Shown one piece after another: positions 50,800 through 60,155 of a stretch of DNA of 64,000 nucleotides. This DNA comes from Cesiribacteraceae bacterium YIM B00369. GTDB lineage: Bacteria > Bacteroidota > Bacteroidia > Cytophagales > Cyclobacteriaceae. The translations under genes were made by a program, and so were the position numbers. Location of the stretch: the NCBI GenBank assembly GCA_017948555.1, contig JAFMYY010000020.1, positions 62,001 through 126,000 on the forward strand. The letters are read 5' to 3'. Under the pieces are notes generated by a model, which saw only the letters and a list, made by a program, of their open reading frames with translations, was not told the DNA's origin and ran no database searches. The first letter of the stretch is position 1. Each line of letters starts with the position of its first letter.

Positions 50800-51546
50800 A
50801 TGAAAGGGAATTATCTTCTGTCCTTTGTTTTTATACTCTTTTCCGGAAATGTTTTTGCACAGGAAAATCTTATGTACGAAAAATCATTTCCTGATTATGC
50901 AGGATGGGTTTCAAAAAAATTTGGTATCAGTGCTAATATCCCGGGAAAATTCAACGACTTAAATCAATATTATGTGATCCAGCGGATCCGGGAGGATAAG
51001 CATGCTGGTTCTATGTATGGTCCTGTATTTAAATCGAAGGACAAAAACTGTATTGTCATGTATCCTGCGGTGCCTCAGTACTTTTCTGAGGAAGATATGG
51101 AAACAGCTAAAAATATGACATTGTTAAACCGGGCGCTGAATAAAGACACATCAACCGCTGAACCTGTAATCCGCAACCTCAATGATAACTTTCCACGGAG
51201 CCAGATTACAAGTGAATTAAAAGCTGCCATTGGCCTGTTTAACTATTTTGGGAAACCGCTAAATGACTCCGTCAGCTTTAATTTTAACGACTATGTTACT
51301 ATCCTGTCAGGGAAAGAAGCCGTGGAAAGCTTCAATGCAGATTCCATTTTCTTTTACAACATTCCCTTAGAAAAGGCATATGAGGAAAAATACACCCATT
51401 GTACCGGCATGGTCGTTTGCAAAAAAGACAGGGCCACCATGCAGTTTAAGTTTTTTTTCACCACAAAAGGCAGAAAAAAAGAAGAGGAATACATCAGGCT
51501 GTTGAGTAAGCAGCTTTGGTATGAGGAAGATTTCCGGCATGAATAA
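50800..51546 (+). CDS. Secreted protein of unknown function
   Basis: I do not recognise this 248-residue protein. It has a clear signal peptide (cut near residue 21, NVFAQ). The mature part is mixed alpha/beta with an acidic-aromatic start (MYEKSFPDYAGWVSKKFGIS) and a central SQITSELKAAIGLFNYFGKP segment. Two cysteines occur near the end (HCTGMVVCKKDRATMQFKFF) on what looks like a beta hairpin. No known catalytic motif is visible. It is a single gene, convergent with the LacI-type regulator. Confidence 0.7.
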   Translation: MKGNYLLSFVFILFSGNVFAQENLMYEKSFPDYAGWVSKKFGISANIPGKFNDLNQYYVIQRIREDKHAGSMYGPVFKSKDKNCIVMYPAVPQYFSEEDMETAKNMTLLNRALNKDTSTAEPVIRNLNDNFPRSQITSELKAAIGLFNYFGKPLNDSVSFNFNDYVTILSGKEAVESFNADSIFFYNIPLEKAYEEKYTHCTGMVVCKKDRATMQFKFFFTTKGRKKEEEYIRLLSKQLWYEEDFRHE

Positions 51547-51619
51547 TACCAGGCAGGCTTTCATAAATGGTCTGGTCTTACAAAAAATGCTGTTGGGAGC
51601 ATATCTGGCGAGCCTGACA

Positions 51620-52657
51620 TCAACTTATATACTCCATGTTTTCACTGGTTACAATCTCAATAGGTGTAAAGACGCGGTTTTGCACCGGCTGCTTCAGGAC
51701 CAGAAATTTATATAAACTTTGAATTCCCAGGTATCCCTGAAGTTCAGGGTTCTGGTTGATCAGAAAATCAATGGTGCCGGCCTTAAGGTAGTCCTTATTC
51801 TTCTGAACCAGATCATACCCCACCATCCTGACTTTACCTGATTTCCCCTGTACACTGACTTCCCCGGCCAGCAAATGAATTTTGGAATCAGGCACGAAAA
51901 TAGAATCATTCTCCTCAAAAGCTGAAACCAAAGCCTGTAACTGCTTTTTAAAATCTTTGTCCTCCACATTTAAATTCACCTCATGCAATTCAGGAAGAAC
52001 GGCCTGTTCCTGAAACCAGGCCACAAACCCTCTTTTCCTTTCCCTGAAAACCTGGTTACTGTTACTGTTTATCCGGTGAGTAATGTTCACCATATAGATC
52101 CGTGAAAAATACCTGCTCAAATGGAGCAGCTTAGCTGCCATTTTACCACTCTGGAAAGCATTCTGACCGATGGCAGACAATCTTGTGCAATCCGGGATAT
52201 CAGCATCTATTACCACCAAAGGAATTTGCTCCTGGTCGCAAATTCCTGCCAGCCATTTTGCTTTTTCAAAAATTACAGGAGCCAGCAGGAGGCCGTCCGG
52301 TTTATTTTTGAGTACCTCTCCGGCCACCCGCTCAAAATCAGATGGATTCTCCTCTTCGAACAGGTAAAACCGGTTCCGGACACCAAAAGATTTTAACTCT
52401 TCCGCTGAGCGGTTTATTCCCCGCTCAGGAAGGGCCCAGAATTCTTCCTGTTTATGCACAGGAAGCAGGGTGGCAATGGAGTATTCCCTGTTAAGGACTA
52501 ATTGCCGTGCAAAAAGGTTGGGCTCATAGTTGCCTTCCTCTATGATCCTCATCACCTTCTCTCTGGTCTTTTCAGAAACTTCTCCCCTGTTATGCAGCAC
52601 CCGGTCTACTGTTCCGGGCGATACTTCTGCTTTTTCTGCAATTTCCTTAATTGTCAT
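51620..52657 (-). CDS. LacI-family transcriptional regulator
   Basis: The 345-residue protein has an N-terminal helix-turn-helix (MTIKEIAEKAEVSPGTVDRV, then LHNRGEVSEKTREKVMRI) and hinge helix, followed by a periplasmic-binding-protein-like effector domain (residues ~60-345: SIATLLPVHKQEEFWALPER, KPDGLLLAPV, IPLVVIDADIP). The effector domain resembles the sugar-binding protein 4 type. It probably binds a monosaccharide or oligosaccharide from the locus. It lies 99 bases behind the GH2 gene on the same strand and may be co-transcribed with it. Targets may include the operator-like sites described in this window. Confidence 0.93.
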   Translation of the reverse strand: MTIKEIAEKAEVSPGTVDRVLHNRGEVSEKTREKVMRIIEEGNYEPNLFARQLVLNREYSIATLLPVHKQEEFWALPERGINRSAEELKSFGVRNRFYLFEEENPSDFERVAGEVLKNKPDGLLLAPVIFEKAKWLAGICDQEQIPLVVIDADIPDCTRLSAIGQNAFQSGKMAAKLLHLSRYFSRIYMVNITHRINSNSNQVFRERKRGFVAWFQEQAVLPELHEVNLNVEDKDFKKQLQALVSAFEENDSIFVPDSKIHLLAGEVSVQGKSGKVRMVGYDLVQKNKDYLKAGTIDFLINQNPELQGYLGIQSLYKFLVLKQPVQNRVFTPIEIVTSENMEYIS

Positions 52658-52756
52658 TTTGCTTTTTACAAATTCTGCAGGCTATCACTTTAGAAACTCT
52701 TTTGCCTTTTATTCCGGCCTTATTTACTTTTCCCTTAAACCTGGTTCCCTTCCGGA

Positions 52757-55738
52757 TTATCTTTCAGAAGGCTTCTCATAAAACTCTATTTCCACCAGTG
52801 CCAAAGTGCCTTTTTCTTCTTTTGCCACACCTGCAGGTTCTTTCTTACCGGTAATTTCAATAATGCCAAAGGCATCTCCGTCTATATTGGCACCAATCAG
52901 CTTTATCAGTACTGTCTTACCGGTTACAGGCGGGAATTCTGCTGTAAAATAACCAAGGCTCCTTACCGTATTGCCTTTGAACACTTCTTTGCCATCGATA
53001 CTGATTTGTACCGGATAGCTTCTGTTTCTCCAGTTATCCAGCTTCATGGTTATTTCACTGATTGCCGCCGGCCTCTCCAGCTCATACTGTATCCAGCCTG
53101 TGGAGCGCATACCATCGTTTGACCAGCTAGATAATTCATTATCATCAAAAGTTTTCTCCACCTCTGCCTGATTCGCTCCCGCAGTTGCCTTTACCGGCTT
53201 AACCGGAATACGCGACACTACATAAGAGGCTCCTTCCGGTGCAGGACCTCTTTCCATGTAGGAAGGAAGGTCTTCTCCCGGTAATTCTGCAGCCAGTCCT
53301 TTTTCCACCCTGAAAGGTTTTGTTTCCCAGTTTATGGAAGCAGATTTAAGGCCTTTGGATTTTGCATTCAGCTTTACCTTACCCTCTTTTGTGGTGGAGC
53401 GGATCAGCACCCTGTTAACACCTCCCTCTACCGGCAGGCTCTCTGACAGGATATAATTGTCCGGCCCCTGTGCAATACCGCCACGCCATTCGGCCGGACC
53501 TTTCAGGGAAAAGTCTATCATATTCAAAGCAGTAGGGCAACGGTTTCCTTCTGCATCCACTACTTCCACCTGCACCAGCGCAAGATCATGTCCGTCGGCT
53601 TTCATGCCCTCCGGATGCTGCATAAGCGTCAGCTTTAAAGCTTCCGGCTCACCGGCGGTTATCTTTCCGGCTTCACTTACTTTGTTTCCCTTCTCATCAT
53701 AGCTTACTGCAGTAAGGGTACCGGGCTGCCATTTCACATTTTTGAAGGTATAAAGGAAACGGTAGCTCTGCTCTCCTTTCCCAAGTGATTTGCCGTTCAG
53801 GAACAGTTCTGCAGCCTGTCCGTTCGATACCACATAAATATCCTTAACAGTGCCAGGCTTATAGTTCCAGTGCCCCATGATGTGCGTGCGGGGATGCTCC
53901 GGCTCAACCCAGCCGTCCCACATTACCTGATGGGCAAAGAAACCATCTTTTGGAATACGCATAGGATCCACTTCTCCGCTGCGGCGGTAGTTTTCCTCGC
54001 CCCTGTAGTGGGTGTTAGTATCGGAGAAGATAATATTTACCCCGCCGGAACTTACCCGCTCTCCTGTGCCTGGCCTTTCCCTCCAGTAATCGTACCAGCG
54101 GATAATATCTTCCCTGGCATGCGAATCCTGATTGCGGTTGTATTCACTGGCATCATTTCCTTTATAAGGAGGGCCTGCACCATCTTTATGGTAAGGAGGA
54201 GAATACTCATCCCAGTACTTGCGCAGGCCTTCGTCTCTCGAATATTCAGTTGCCCACATAGGAATGTCGGCACTTTTGTTGATGTAAAGCATCTCCCCTC
54301 CGTATTCTGCCACTTCACTGTCCAGCATTTCGCGGGAGCCGATTGCCCGGCCTCCATGAGGGTCGTACTTATCGCGGATATTCTTCATTTCCTGCATATG
54401 TGCTTCACTGATGGATTCATTTCCGCTCTCATAAAACACTATGCTCGGGTTATTGCGGTTGTAGATGATTGCATCGCGCATCAGTTCCTTACGCTGTTCC
54501 CAGCGGCGGCCTTCCACATCTTTTTCCGCATCCCCTGCAGGCATAGCCTGCATCAGGCCTGCCCTGTCGCAGCTTTCAACATCCTGTTTCCAGGGGGTAA
54601 TGTGCATCCAGCGAACAGTATTGGCGTTGCTTTCCACCATCAGTTTATTGCTGTAGTCGCTCAGCCAGGCCGGTACCGACATGCCCACAGCAGGCCATTC
54701 GTTACTGGTACGCTGCGCATACCCTTTAATCTGAATCACCCTGTCGTTGAGGTACACCATTCCGTCTTTAAAATCGGTTTTTCTGAAACCGGTCGTGGTT
54801 TTTACTCTGTCCAGAGGCTTTCCATCTATCTTCAATGTGGTATAAACATCATACAGGTAGCCGTAGCCCCAGCTCCAGAAGTTCAGGTTTTCCAGCTTCT
54901 CACTGGCAGATACCACAGCTGTTTGTCCGGGAGAGAGGGTGGCAGGAGTTCCTTCAAAAGTTTTTACTTTATTACCTTCCCTATCCACTACTTCCACTTC
55001 ATACTGAAAAGTTCTGGATTCAGGATACTCGTTCCGTACCTGCGATTCTGCATTGATTAGGGCAGACTTCCCCTGAATATCTATATCATTTGCATAAATA
55101 TATACTCCTGTCGTGCCGAGGTTGGAATATAGCGGAAGGGTCTGGTACAGTTTATCCGTTACATGCAGGTACACATTTTTAGGAATGCCTCCGTAGTTTG
55201 CATTAAAGTTATGGTCGCTCCACTGGAAGCGGGAGTTAGTATTTTTCTCACGGTATTTCCAGTCACTGTCGGTACGCACAGCTACAACGTTTGCAGAAGG
55301 AGCCGGTTTTACAAGACTGGTAATATCAAACCCTGCTGCCATAGCTCCGTTTTCATGGCGGCCAATGTGCTTTCCATTTACATAGAATTCACCCCCCTGG
55401 CGGACACCCTCAAACTCAAGGAACACCTTTTTATTTCCCGCCCCCTCAGGAAGCACAAATTCTTTCCGGTACCAGGCAACTCCTGTGGTTAAATTGTGAA
55501 TATCCAGTTTAAAGGCCTCATCTTCATTCCATGCCCAAGGCAGTGTTACTTCCTTCCAGCCTTTATCACTGAATTCCGGAGCTTCCGCACCGGCAGGATC
55601 CCCCACTTTTACCTTCCAGCCCGGATTAAAATTATATTTAACCCTCTGGGCATAGGAAGTTATTGATCCCGTAGTTAAAAGGAGCACAACCAAAGTGAGC
55701 ACAAGCTTAAAAAAACTTTTCTGCATTTTTCTTCGCAT
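52757..55738 (-). CDS. GH2 beta-galactosidase/beta-glucuronidase-type enzyme with C-terminal carbohydrate-binding region
   Basis: The 993-residue exported enzyme (signal peptide cut near residue 30) has the GH2 order: jelly-roll domain (~32-195, VFLEFEGVRQGGEFYVNGKH), immunoglobulin-like domain (~200-320) and TIM barrel (~325-690). Likely acid/base is Glu441 in ESGNES and nucleophile Glu498 in MWATEYSRDEG. A Big/GH2-C-like domain and a C-terminal F5/8-type or discoidin-like binding domain (~870-960, WIQYELERPAAISEITMKLD) follow. Substrate preference cannot be read; nearby GH115 and GH3 hint at a glucuronoxylan- or galactan-type chain. A start at 55726, four codons later, is equally possible. 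Confidence 0.88.
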   Translation of the reverse strand: MRRKMQKSFFKLVLTLVVLLLTTGSITSYAQRVKYNFNPGWKVKVGDPAGAEAPEFSDKGWKEVTLPWAWNEDEAFKLDIHNLTTGVAWYRKEFVLPEGAGNKKVFLEFEGVRQGGEFYVNGKHIGRHENGAMAAGFDITSLVKPAPSANVVAVRTDSDWKYREKNTNSRFQWSDHNFNANYGGIPKNVYLHVTDKLYQTLPLYSNLGTTGVYIYANDIDIQGKSALINAESQVRNEYPESRTFQYEVEVVDREGNKVKTFEGTPATLSPGQTAVVSASEKLENLNFWSWGYGYLYDVYTTLKIDGKPLDRVKTTTGFRKTDFKDGMVYLNDRVIQIKGYAQRTSNEWPAVGMSVPAWLSDYSNKLMVESNANTVRWMHITPWKQDVESCDRAGLMQAMPAGDAEKDVEGRRWEQRKELMRDAIIYNRNNPSIVFYESGNESISEAHMQEMKNIRDKYDPHGGRAIGSREMLDSEVAEYGGEMLYINKSADIPMWATEYSRDEGLRKYWDEYSPPYHKDGAGPPYKGNDASEYNRNQDSHAREDIIRWYDYWRERPGTGERVSSGGVNIIFSDTNTHYRGEENYRRSGEVDPMRIPKDGFFAHQVMWDGWVEPEHPRTHIMGHWNYKPGTVKDIYVVSNGQAAELFLNGKSLGKGEQSYRFLYTFKNVKWQPGTLTAVSYDEKGNKVSEAGKITAGEPEALKLTLMQHPEGMKADGHDLALVQVEVVDAEGNRCPTALNMIDFSLKGPAEWRGGIAQGPDNYILSESLPVEGGVNRVLIRSTTKEGKVKLNAKSKGLKSASINWETKPFRVEKGLAAELPGEDLPSYMERGPAPEGASYVVSRIPVKPVKATAGANQAEVEKTFDDNELSSWSNDGMRSTGWIQYELERPAAISEITMKLDNWRNRSYPVQISIDGKEVFKGNTVRSLGYFTAEFPPVTGKTVLIKLIGANIDGDAFGIIEITGKKEPAGVAKEEKGTLALVEIEFYEKPSER

Positions 55739-56409
55739 TAAAATTAACTTTTTAAAATAATCAACTGTAAAGCTTCATGCTATCATCTGCATAAAGCATG
55801 GGAGAAACCTTTGTCATGATTCATAATCCAACCTGGATATCCACCCCGGAGCGCCTGCTACCTATCCCGCATGGTTGCTTTCCGTGTACGTACCCGAACA
55901 GTTCAATCTTACCACATTTTTTTTGGATTTCAAAGAACACATAGATAAAACATACAGGATATACCACGAAACACCATACTTTTATATTGTAAAAAACCAC
56001 CTACACAATACAAACTAAGGTAGCACAGTAATTACCTGAAAAAAAAGAAGGCAACAATTCAGAACCCTTTATATCAGGTAATTGATTGCAACCTTCAGCA
56101 TAATCCTTGCAGGAATCTCACGGCTCACCGCCACGTGTAGTAATGGCTTGAAAGCCCGGTTAGAGCCTTGCATCCGCAAAGCCAAAAATTTACTTTTATA
56201 ACCATTGCCCTGGTAAAGGCGAATAATTTACTTTACTGAATTATTGGGAACAGTCCCCCTTTTCTCATCAGAGGAAACTTTGATTTAATTTGCAAACAGC
56301 TTATGTTTAAGGTGTAACTATACCTCTATATCAAAGGAAAAATTTCACCTGAAAAAAAGAAATAGTAATAGGACTTATTTTATAGCTGGAAAAAGATTCA
56401 GGAAAAAGT
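55739..56409. other. Divergent intergenic region between GH2 and the racemase-like gene
   Basis: About 670 bases with no convincing gene. There is an 8-bp palindrome GTACGTAC near 55886. AT-rich sequence at both ends probably holds promoters. No operator-like match to the GCAA-N-CG motif was found by eye. Confidence 0.5.
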
Positions 56410-57093
56410 ATGAAAAGGTTAGGGTTAATTGGAGGCACAAGTTTTCCGTCAACAATTCTTTACTACAGTAAACTTAATAATTTGTATCATAGAAAATTTG
56501 GAGGATTTCATTCATGTCCGCTGATTTTGTATAATATTGATTATCATGAGATAAAGTCCAGATACCACCATGGATGGAGCGAAATTCCTGTTTTATTGAA
56601 AGCCGAATTCCTTAAGCTGATGGAAGCCAGACCAGATGGAATAATTTTATGCAACAACACACTTCATAAAGCACTGGATACCTTTGTTCATGAATTGCCG
56701 GATAACCTCAGGATCTTTCATATTATTGAACTGACAAAGGCGTACATTCTGCAAAATCATTGGAAGAAAATCTTACTGCTCGGCACTAAGTTTACCATGG
56801 AGGATTCTTTTTTTAAAGGTCCTTTGATTGAGGCCGGCGTAAATGTTATAATTCCGGATGAACAGGAAAGAGAGGAAATTCAGTCTATACAAAACCGTCT
56901 AGCAGATGGTTTTCCTGAAAAGGAACATATAATTTATTTTCAGTCTCTGACAGAAAAATATGCATATTGTGATGGGATTATTCTGGGGTGTACAGAACTG
57001 CCAATCGTTTACGAACATGTGAAATCAGGACCAGAATTGATTAATACTATTGATTTACAATGTGAAAGTGCATTAAATTTTCTATCAAATTAA
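56410..57093 (+). CDS. Aspartate/glutamate racemase-family protein
   Basis: The 227-residue cytosolic protein begins with the family hallmark RLGLIGGTSFPSTILYY. The two catalytic cysteines are probably Cys81 (GIILCNNTLHK) and Cys194 (GIILGCTELPIV), the usual pair in PLP-independent Asp/Glu racemases. The first motif reads CNNTLH instead of the common CNTAH/CNTxH, so specificity may differ. It would interconvert D- and L-aspartate or glutamate. It has no relation to the surrounding sugar genes and no operon partner; a hairpin at 57293-57331 may terminate it. Confidence 0.87.
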   Translation: MKRLGLIGGTSFPSTILYYSKLNNLYHRKFGGFHSCPLILYNIDYHEIKSRYHHGWSEIPVLLKAEFLKLMEARPDGIILCNNTLHKALDTFVHELPDNLRIFHIIELTKAYILQNHWKKILLLGTKFTMEDSFFKGPLIEAGVNVIIPDEQEREEIQSIQNRLADGFPEKEHIIYFQSLTEKYAYCDGIILGCTELPIVYEHVKSGPELINTIDLQCESALNFLSN

Positions 57094-57483
57094 AACCAGC
57101 CATTTACACTGAAAACAGCTTAATGTGCTTATGTTGCCAAATCAATCAGCCCATCTTTTATGAGCTAAGCAGCAGGGAAATATTATTTTCCATTAAATTC
57201 CAGACTCCCTGGCTGCGGACAGGGGCCACCATATTCATTAATCCTTACAGAGAAGGACAGAAAAGAAAAACAGACCTGAAAAAATTTAAAAATGCTGTGC
57301 CAAAAGAAAAATTCGACACAGCCTCTTCTTTGTATTAGCAAATTTAATTGTCTGGTCCACTTTGGTTAAAGTGGCAGGTTTTTTCCGGATATAACCACCT
57401 TCCTTATCCTCCGCAAAGGAGGCTTCCGCAATTATTTCCCCATCCGGATAGCCGGAAATTCAAAAGTTTCAGGTTGAAAAAAC
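57094..57483. other. Intergenic region between convergent genes
   Basis: No convincing gene. The terminator-like hairpin at 57293-57331 is the only clear structure. Confidence 0.5.
57293..57331 (+). terminator. Terminator-like hairpin
   Basis: GCTGTG and CACAGC flank a 17-base A-rich loop, followed by a CT/T-rich tail. The form is common for Bacteroidota terminators. The stem is short (6 bp). It lies about 200 bases after the racemase-like gene. Confidence 0.5.
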
Positions 57484-60126
57484 TCATAAAACCAGCTCAA
57501 CAGTTCCTTCCACCGTTTTTTTACTTGCTTTGGTTTTCGGATCAGGCTGGCTGCCACCTACACTTATGGTCATTTTACCCTCTGCATATGCTGCGGTCCC
57601 ATCTTCAGCAATGAGGCTAAAATCCTGTGGCCGCAGCTTAAAGTTTACCACCTTACTTTCTCCGCTTTTTAAAAAGATCCGTTGAAAACCCTTCAATGCT
57701 CTTATAGGGGTTTTATATTGAGGGTGCTGGCGGCTGGTGTAAAGCTGAACCACTTCCTCTCCATCTCTTTTTCCTGAATTGGTAACACGGACACTTACAG
57801 TAACAGAATCATACACACTGTTTTGAGCAGGAACTTTCAGCTGGTCGTAGGAAAAGGTGGTGTAGCTAAGTCCGTAGCCAAAGGCGTACAAAGGCTCGCC
57901 GGTAAAATAACGATAGGTACGGTTATCCATTGAATAGTCCTCGAAAGACGGCAGATCGTTATCGCTTTTGTAAAAGGTTACGGGAAGGCGGCCGGCAGGA
58001 TTATAGTCGCCAAATAAAACATCGGCAATTGCTGTACCTGCAGATTGCCCTCCATACCAGGAATTTACAATGGCGGGTATATTCTCTGCTTCCCGGGGAA
58101 TGGCAATAGCACTGCCTGTCATCATCACGAAAACCACTGGCTTTCCTGTACTCCTCAATGCTTTCATGGCTGCTGTCTGCACTTCCGGCAATTGTATGGT
58201 AGTCCGGTCACCTCCCTCAAAGCCGGGGTAGTCAACTTTCATTTCTTCCCCTTCCAGCTGGGGAGATATCCCCCCTACAAAAATAATGGCATCGGCATCT
58301 TTCACACGTCTGGCCAGTGCTTTAAAATCTGTACGGGCAAAGTTGCCTGCCCGTAAATGAATAGCCGCATTTCTCTGGTCCTGGTAATATTCCAGCACCA
58401 GCCTGTAGGTCCTGCCTTTTTGGGTGCTCAGCTTATATGTTTTAGCACCCCACCTGTTCCTGTCCCAGGCATTCAGCTGCTCCTCTCCGTCTACATAAAA
58501 GCGGTAGCCATCATCTCCTTCCACCTCAAAGGTAATGTCGCCGGTTTGCTCGGCGGTAAAATCAGCAGTATATCTGGCAGAAAAATTATAGGCTTTCATA
58601 TCTGCGACAACCGTTTCGCCCTCCTGCCAGTCATTACTAATACCAGGCTCCATCCGGACAGCAACCGGCTCGCCACTTAATTCTTTATTATTAAAATATT
58701 CTGCCCTCACACCTTTTTTCCCGTCAATACTCAACTGCCCGCTGATGTCGGAGTAAACCAGTAAAGTATCATTCGTGAAGGTAGTTGCTCTTTCAAAAAC
58801 CACTTCCGTATCTTTTCCAAGTTTGTTCCGGATCCCTTCCAGCGCAGTAACTATATTAGAAGGGGTTCCATTGTAGTTTCCTAATACCGCTATCTCATTA
58901 TCAGCATTCGGCCCTATTACTGCCACTTTTTTCAGATCTTTCCGAAGGGGCAGGGTATTTTTCTGATTCTTCAGGAGGACAATGGATTGCTGAGCCATTT
59001 TGAGGGCATGCGCCTGATGGGGTTCGCTTTCCAGCACATCCGGAGAAGTTTGGGCATACTCCACCATTTCCACAGGATCGAACAGCCCCAGTTTAAACCG
59101 GATAGTGAAAAGCCGTTTTACAGATACATCGATTTGCCGTTCGCTGATTGTGCCTTCTTTTACCGCCTGCACCAGGGCTTTATAAGCATCCGTTCCGCAG
59201 TCGAGGTCGGTCCCGTGCATAACAGCATCGGCGGAGGCACTTGCTGCATCCGGATGTGTTTTATGATTTTTAAAGAAGTCGTCTATTGCCCAGCAATCGG
59301 AGGTTACATAGCCGGTAAACTTCCACTGGTTCCGCAGAATGTCATTCATAAGAATATCACTCCCGCAACAGGGCTGGCCATATAAGGCATTATAAGCACA
59401 CATTACACCGGCTACCTTTGCATTCACTACCAGTTCTTCGAAGGCGGGAAGGTAAGTATCCCACAGATCATATTTATCGGGCACTGCATTAAAAACATGC
59501 CGGTCAGGCTCAGGACCGCTATGTACGGCATAATGTTTCGCGCAGGCTGCTGCTTTTAAATACTTCGGATGATCTCCCTGCAAACCATGAACGAATGCTT
59601 TGCCCAGCATAGCGGTCAGGAAGGGGTCTTCCCCATAGGTTTCCTGCCCCCGCCCCCAGCGCGGATCTCTGAAAATATTAACATTGGGAGTCCAGTAGGT
59701 AAGGCCAAGGTAACGGTTTCCGGCCTTTCCTTCACTCACAGCCTTATTATATATTGCCCGTCCCTCAAGGGCAGAATAATCAGCCATCTGCTTTAAAGAT
59801 ACCGTATCGAAAGTAGCAGCCATGGCAATTGCCTGCGGGTAAACAGTTACAGGATAAGGAGTCCGGGCCACTCCGTGCAGCACTTCATTCCACCAGTCAT
59901 AGGCCGGAATACCCAGGCGCTCAATGGCCGGGGCAGAATTAAGCATCTGGGCAACTTTTTCCTCCAGGCTCAGGCGGACTACAAGATCGTTTACCCGCTC
60001 TTCAACAGTTAAAGCCGGGTTCTGAAAAGGGTACCTGTACTGCTTTTCTTTTTCCGATACAAATGAAAGCCCCGTAACAACTGCTAAAAATGTAAGCCCC
60101 AGGGCTACACCAGAAAATGACTTCAT
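57484..60126 (-). CDS. GH3 beta-glycosidase with inserted PA14 domain, exported
   Basis: The 880-residue enzyme has a hydrophobic signal (residues ~1-22), the GH3 N-terminal barrel with RLSLEEKVAQMLNSAP, WWNEVLHGVAR and nucleophile Asp277 in GYVTSDCWAIDDFF, then the alpha/beta sandwich domain. A PA14 domain (~475-605; GVRAEYFNNKELSGEPVAVR, GDDGYRFYVDGEEQL) is inserted within the sandwich domain, and a fibronectin-III-like domain ends the protein. The EVLHGVARTP form and PA14 insertion resemble beta-xylosidase/beta-glucosidase subgroups. It lies 29 bases behind GH115 and is co-transcribed, so xylo-oligosaccharides stripped of glucuronate are a likely substrate. Confidence 0.9.
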   Translation of the reverse strand: MKSFSGVALGLTFLAVVTGLSFVSEKEKQYRYPFQNPALTVEERVNDLVVRLSLEEKVAQMLNSAPAIERLGIPAYDWWNEVLHGVARTPYPVTVYPQAIAMAATFDTVSLKQMADYSALEGRAIYNKAVSEGKAGNRYLGLTYWTPNVNIFRDPRWGRGQETYGEDPFLTAMLGKAFVHGLQGDHPKYLKAAACAKHYAVHSGPEPDRHVFNAVPDKYDLWDTYLPAFEELVVNAKVAGVMCAYNALYGQPCCGSDILMNDILRNQWKFTGYVTSDCWAIDDFFKNHKTHPDAASASADAVMHGTDLDCGTDAYKALVQAVKEGTISERQIDVSVKRLFTIRFKLGLFDPVEMVEYAQTSPDVLESEPHQAHALKMAQQSIVLLKNQKNTLPLRKDLKKVAVIGPNADNEIAVLGNYNGTPSNIVTALEGIRNKLGKDTEVVFERATTFTNDTLLVYSDISGQLSIDGKKGVRAEYFNNKELSGEPVAVRMEPGISNDWQEGETVVADMKAYNFSARYTADFTAEQTGDITFEVEGDDGYRFYVDGEEQLNAWDRNRWGAKTYKLSTQKGRTYRLVLEYYQDQRNAAIHLRAGNFARTDFKALARRVKDADAIIFVGGISPQLEGEEMKVDYPGFEGGDRTTIQLPEVQTAAMKALRSTGKPVVFVMMTGSAIAIPREAENIPAIVNSWYGGQSAGTAIADVLFGDYNPAGRLPVTFYKSDNDLPSFEDYSMDNRTYRYFTGEPLYAFGYGLSYTTFSYDQLKVPAQNSVYDSVTVSVRVTNSGKRDGEEVVQLYTSRQHPQYKTPIRALKGFQRIFLKSGESKVVNFKLRPQDFSLIAEDGTAAYAEGKMTISVGGSQPDPKTKASKKTVEGTVELVL

Positions 60127-60155
60127 ATTTTATAAAAATTTTATTTTTCAACATT

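Noticed and set aside
53870-55060. 396-codon plus-strand open frame opposite the GH2 gene
   Set aside because: It lies wholly antisense to a well-supported GH2 gene and has Phe/His-rich low-complexity composition with no recognisable domain. It is a shadow of the real gene's codon bias.
57293-57331. Possible insertion-sequence end
   Set aside because: The GCTGTG/CACAGC repeat resembles some IS ends, but no transposase or target duplication is nearby, and this form is common for Bacteroidota terminators.
57123-57338. 71-codon plus-strand frame after the racemase-like gene
   Set aside because: Atypical composition and overlap with a terminator-like hairpin. It may be chance or a very old remnant.
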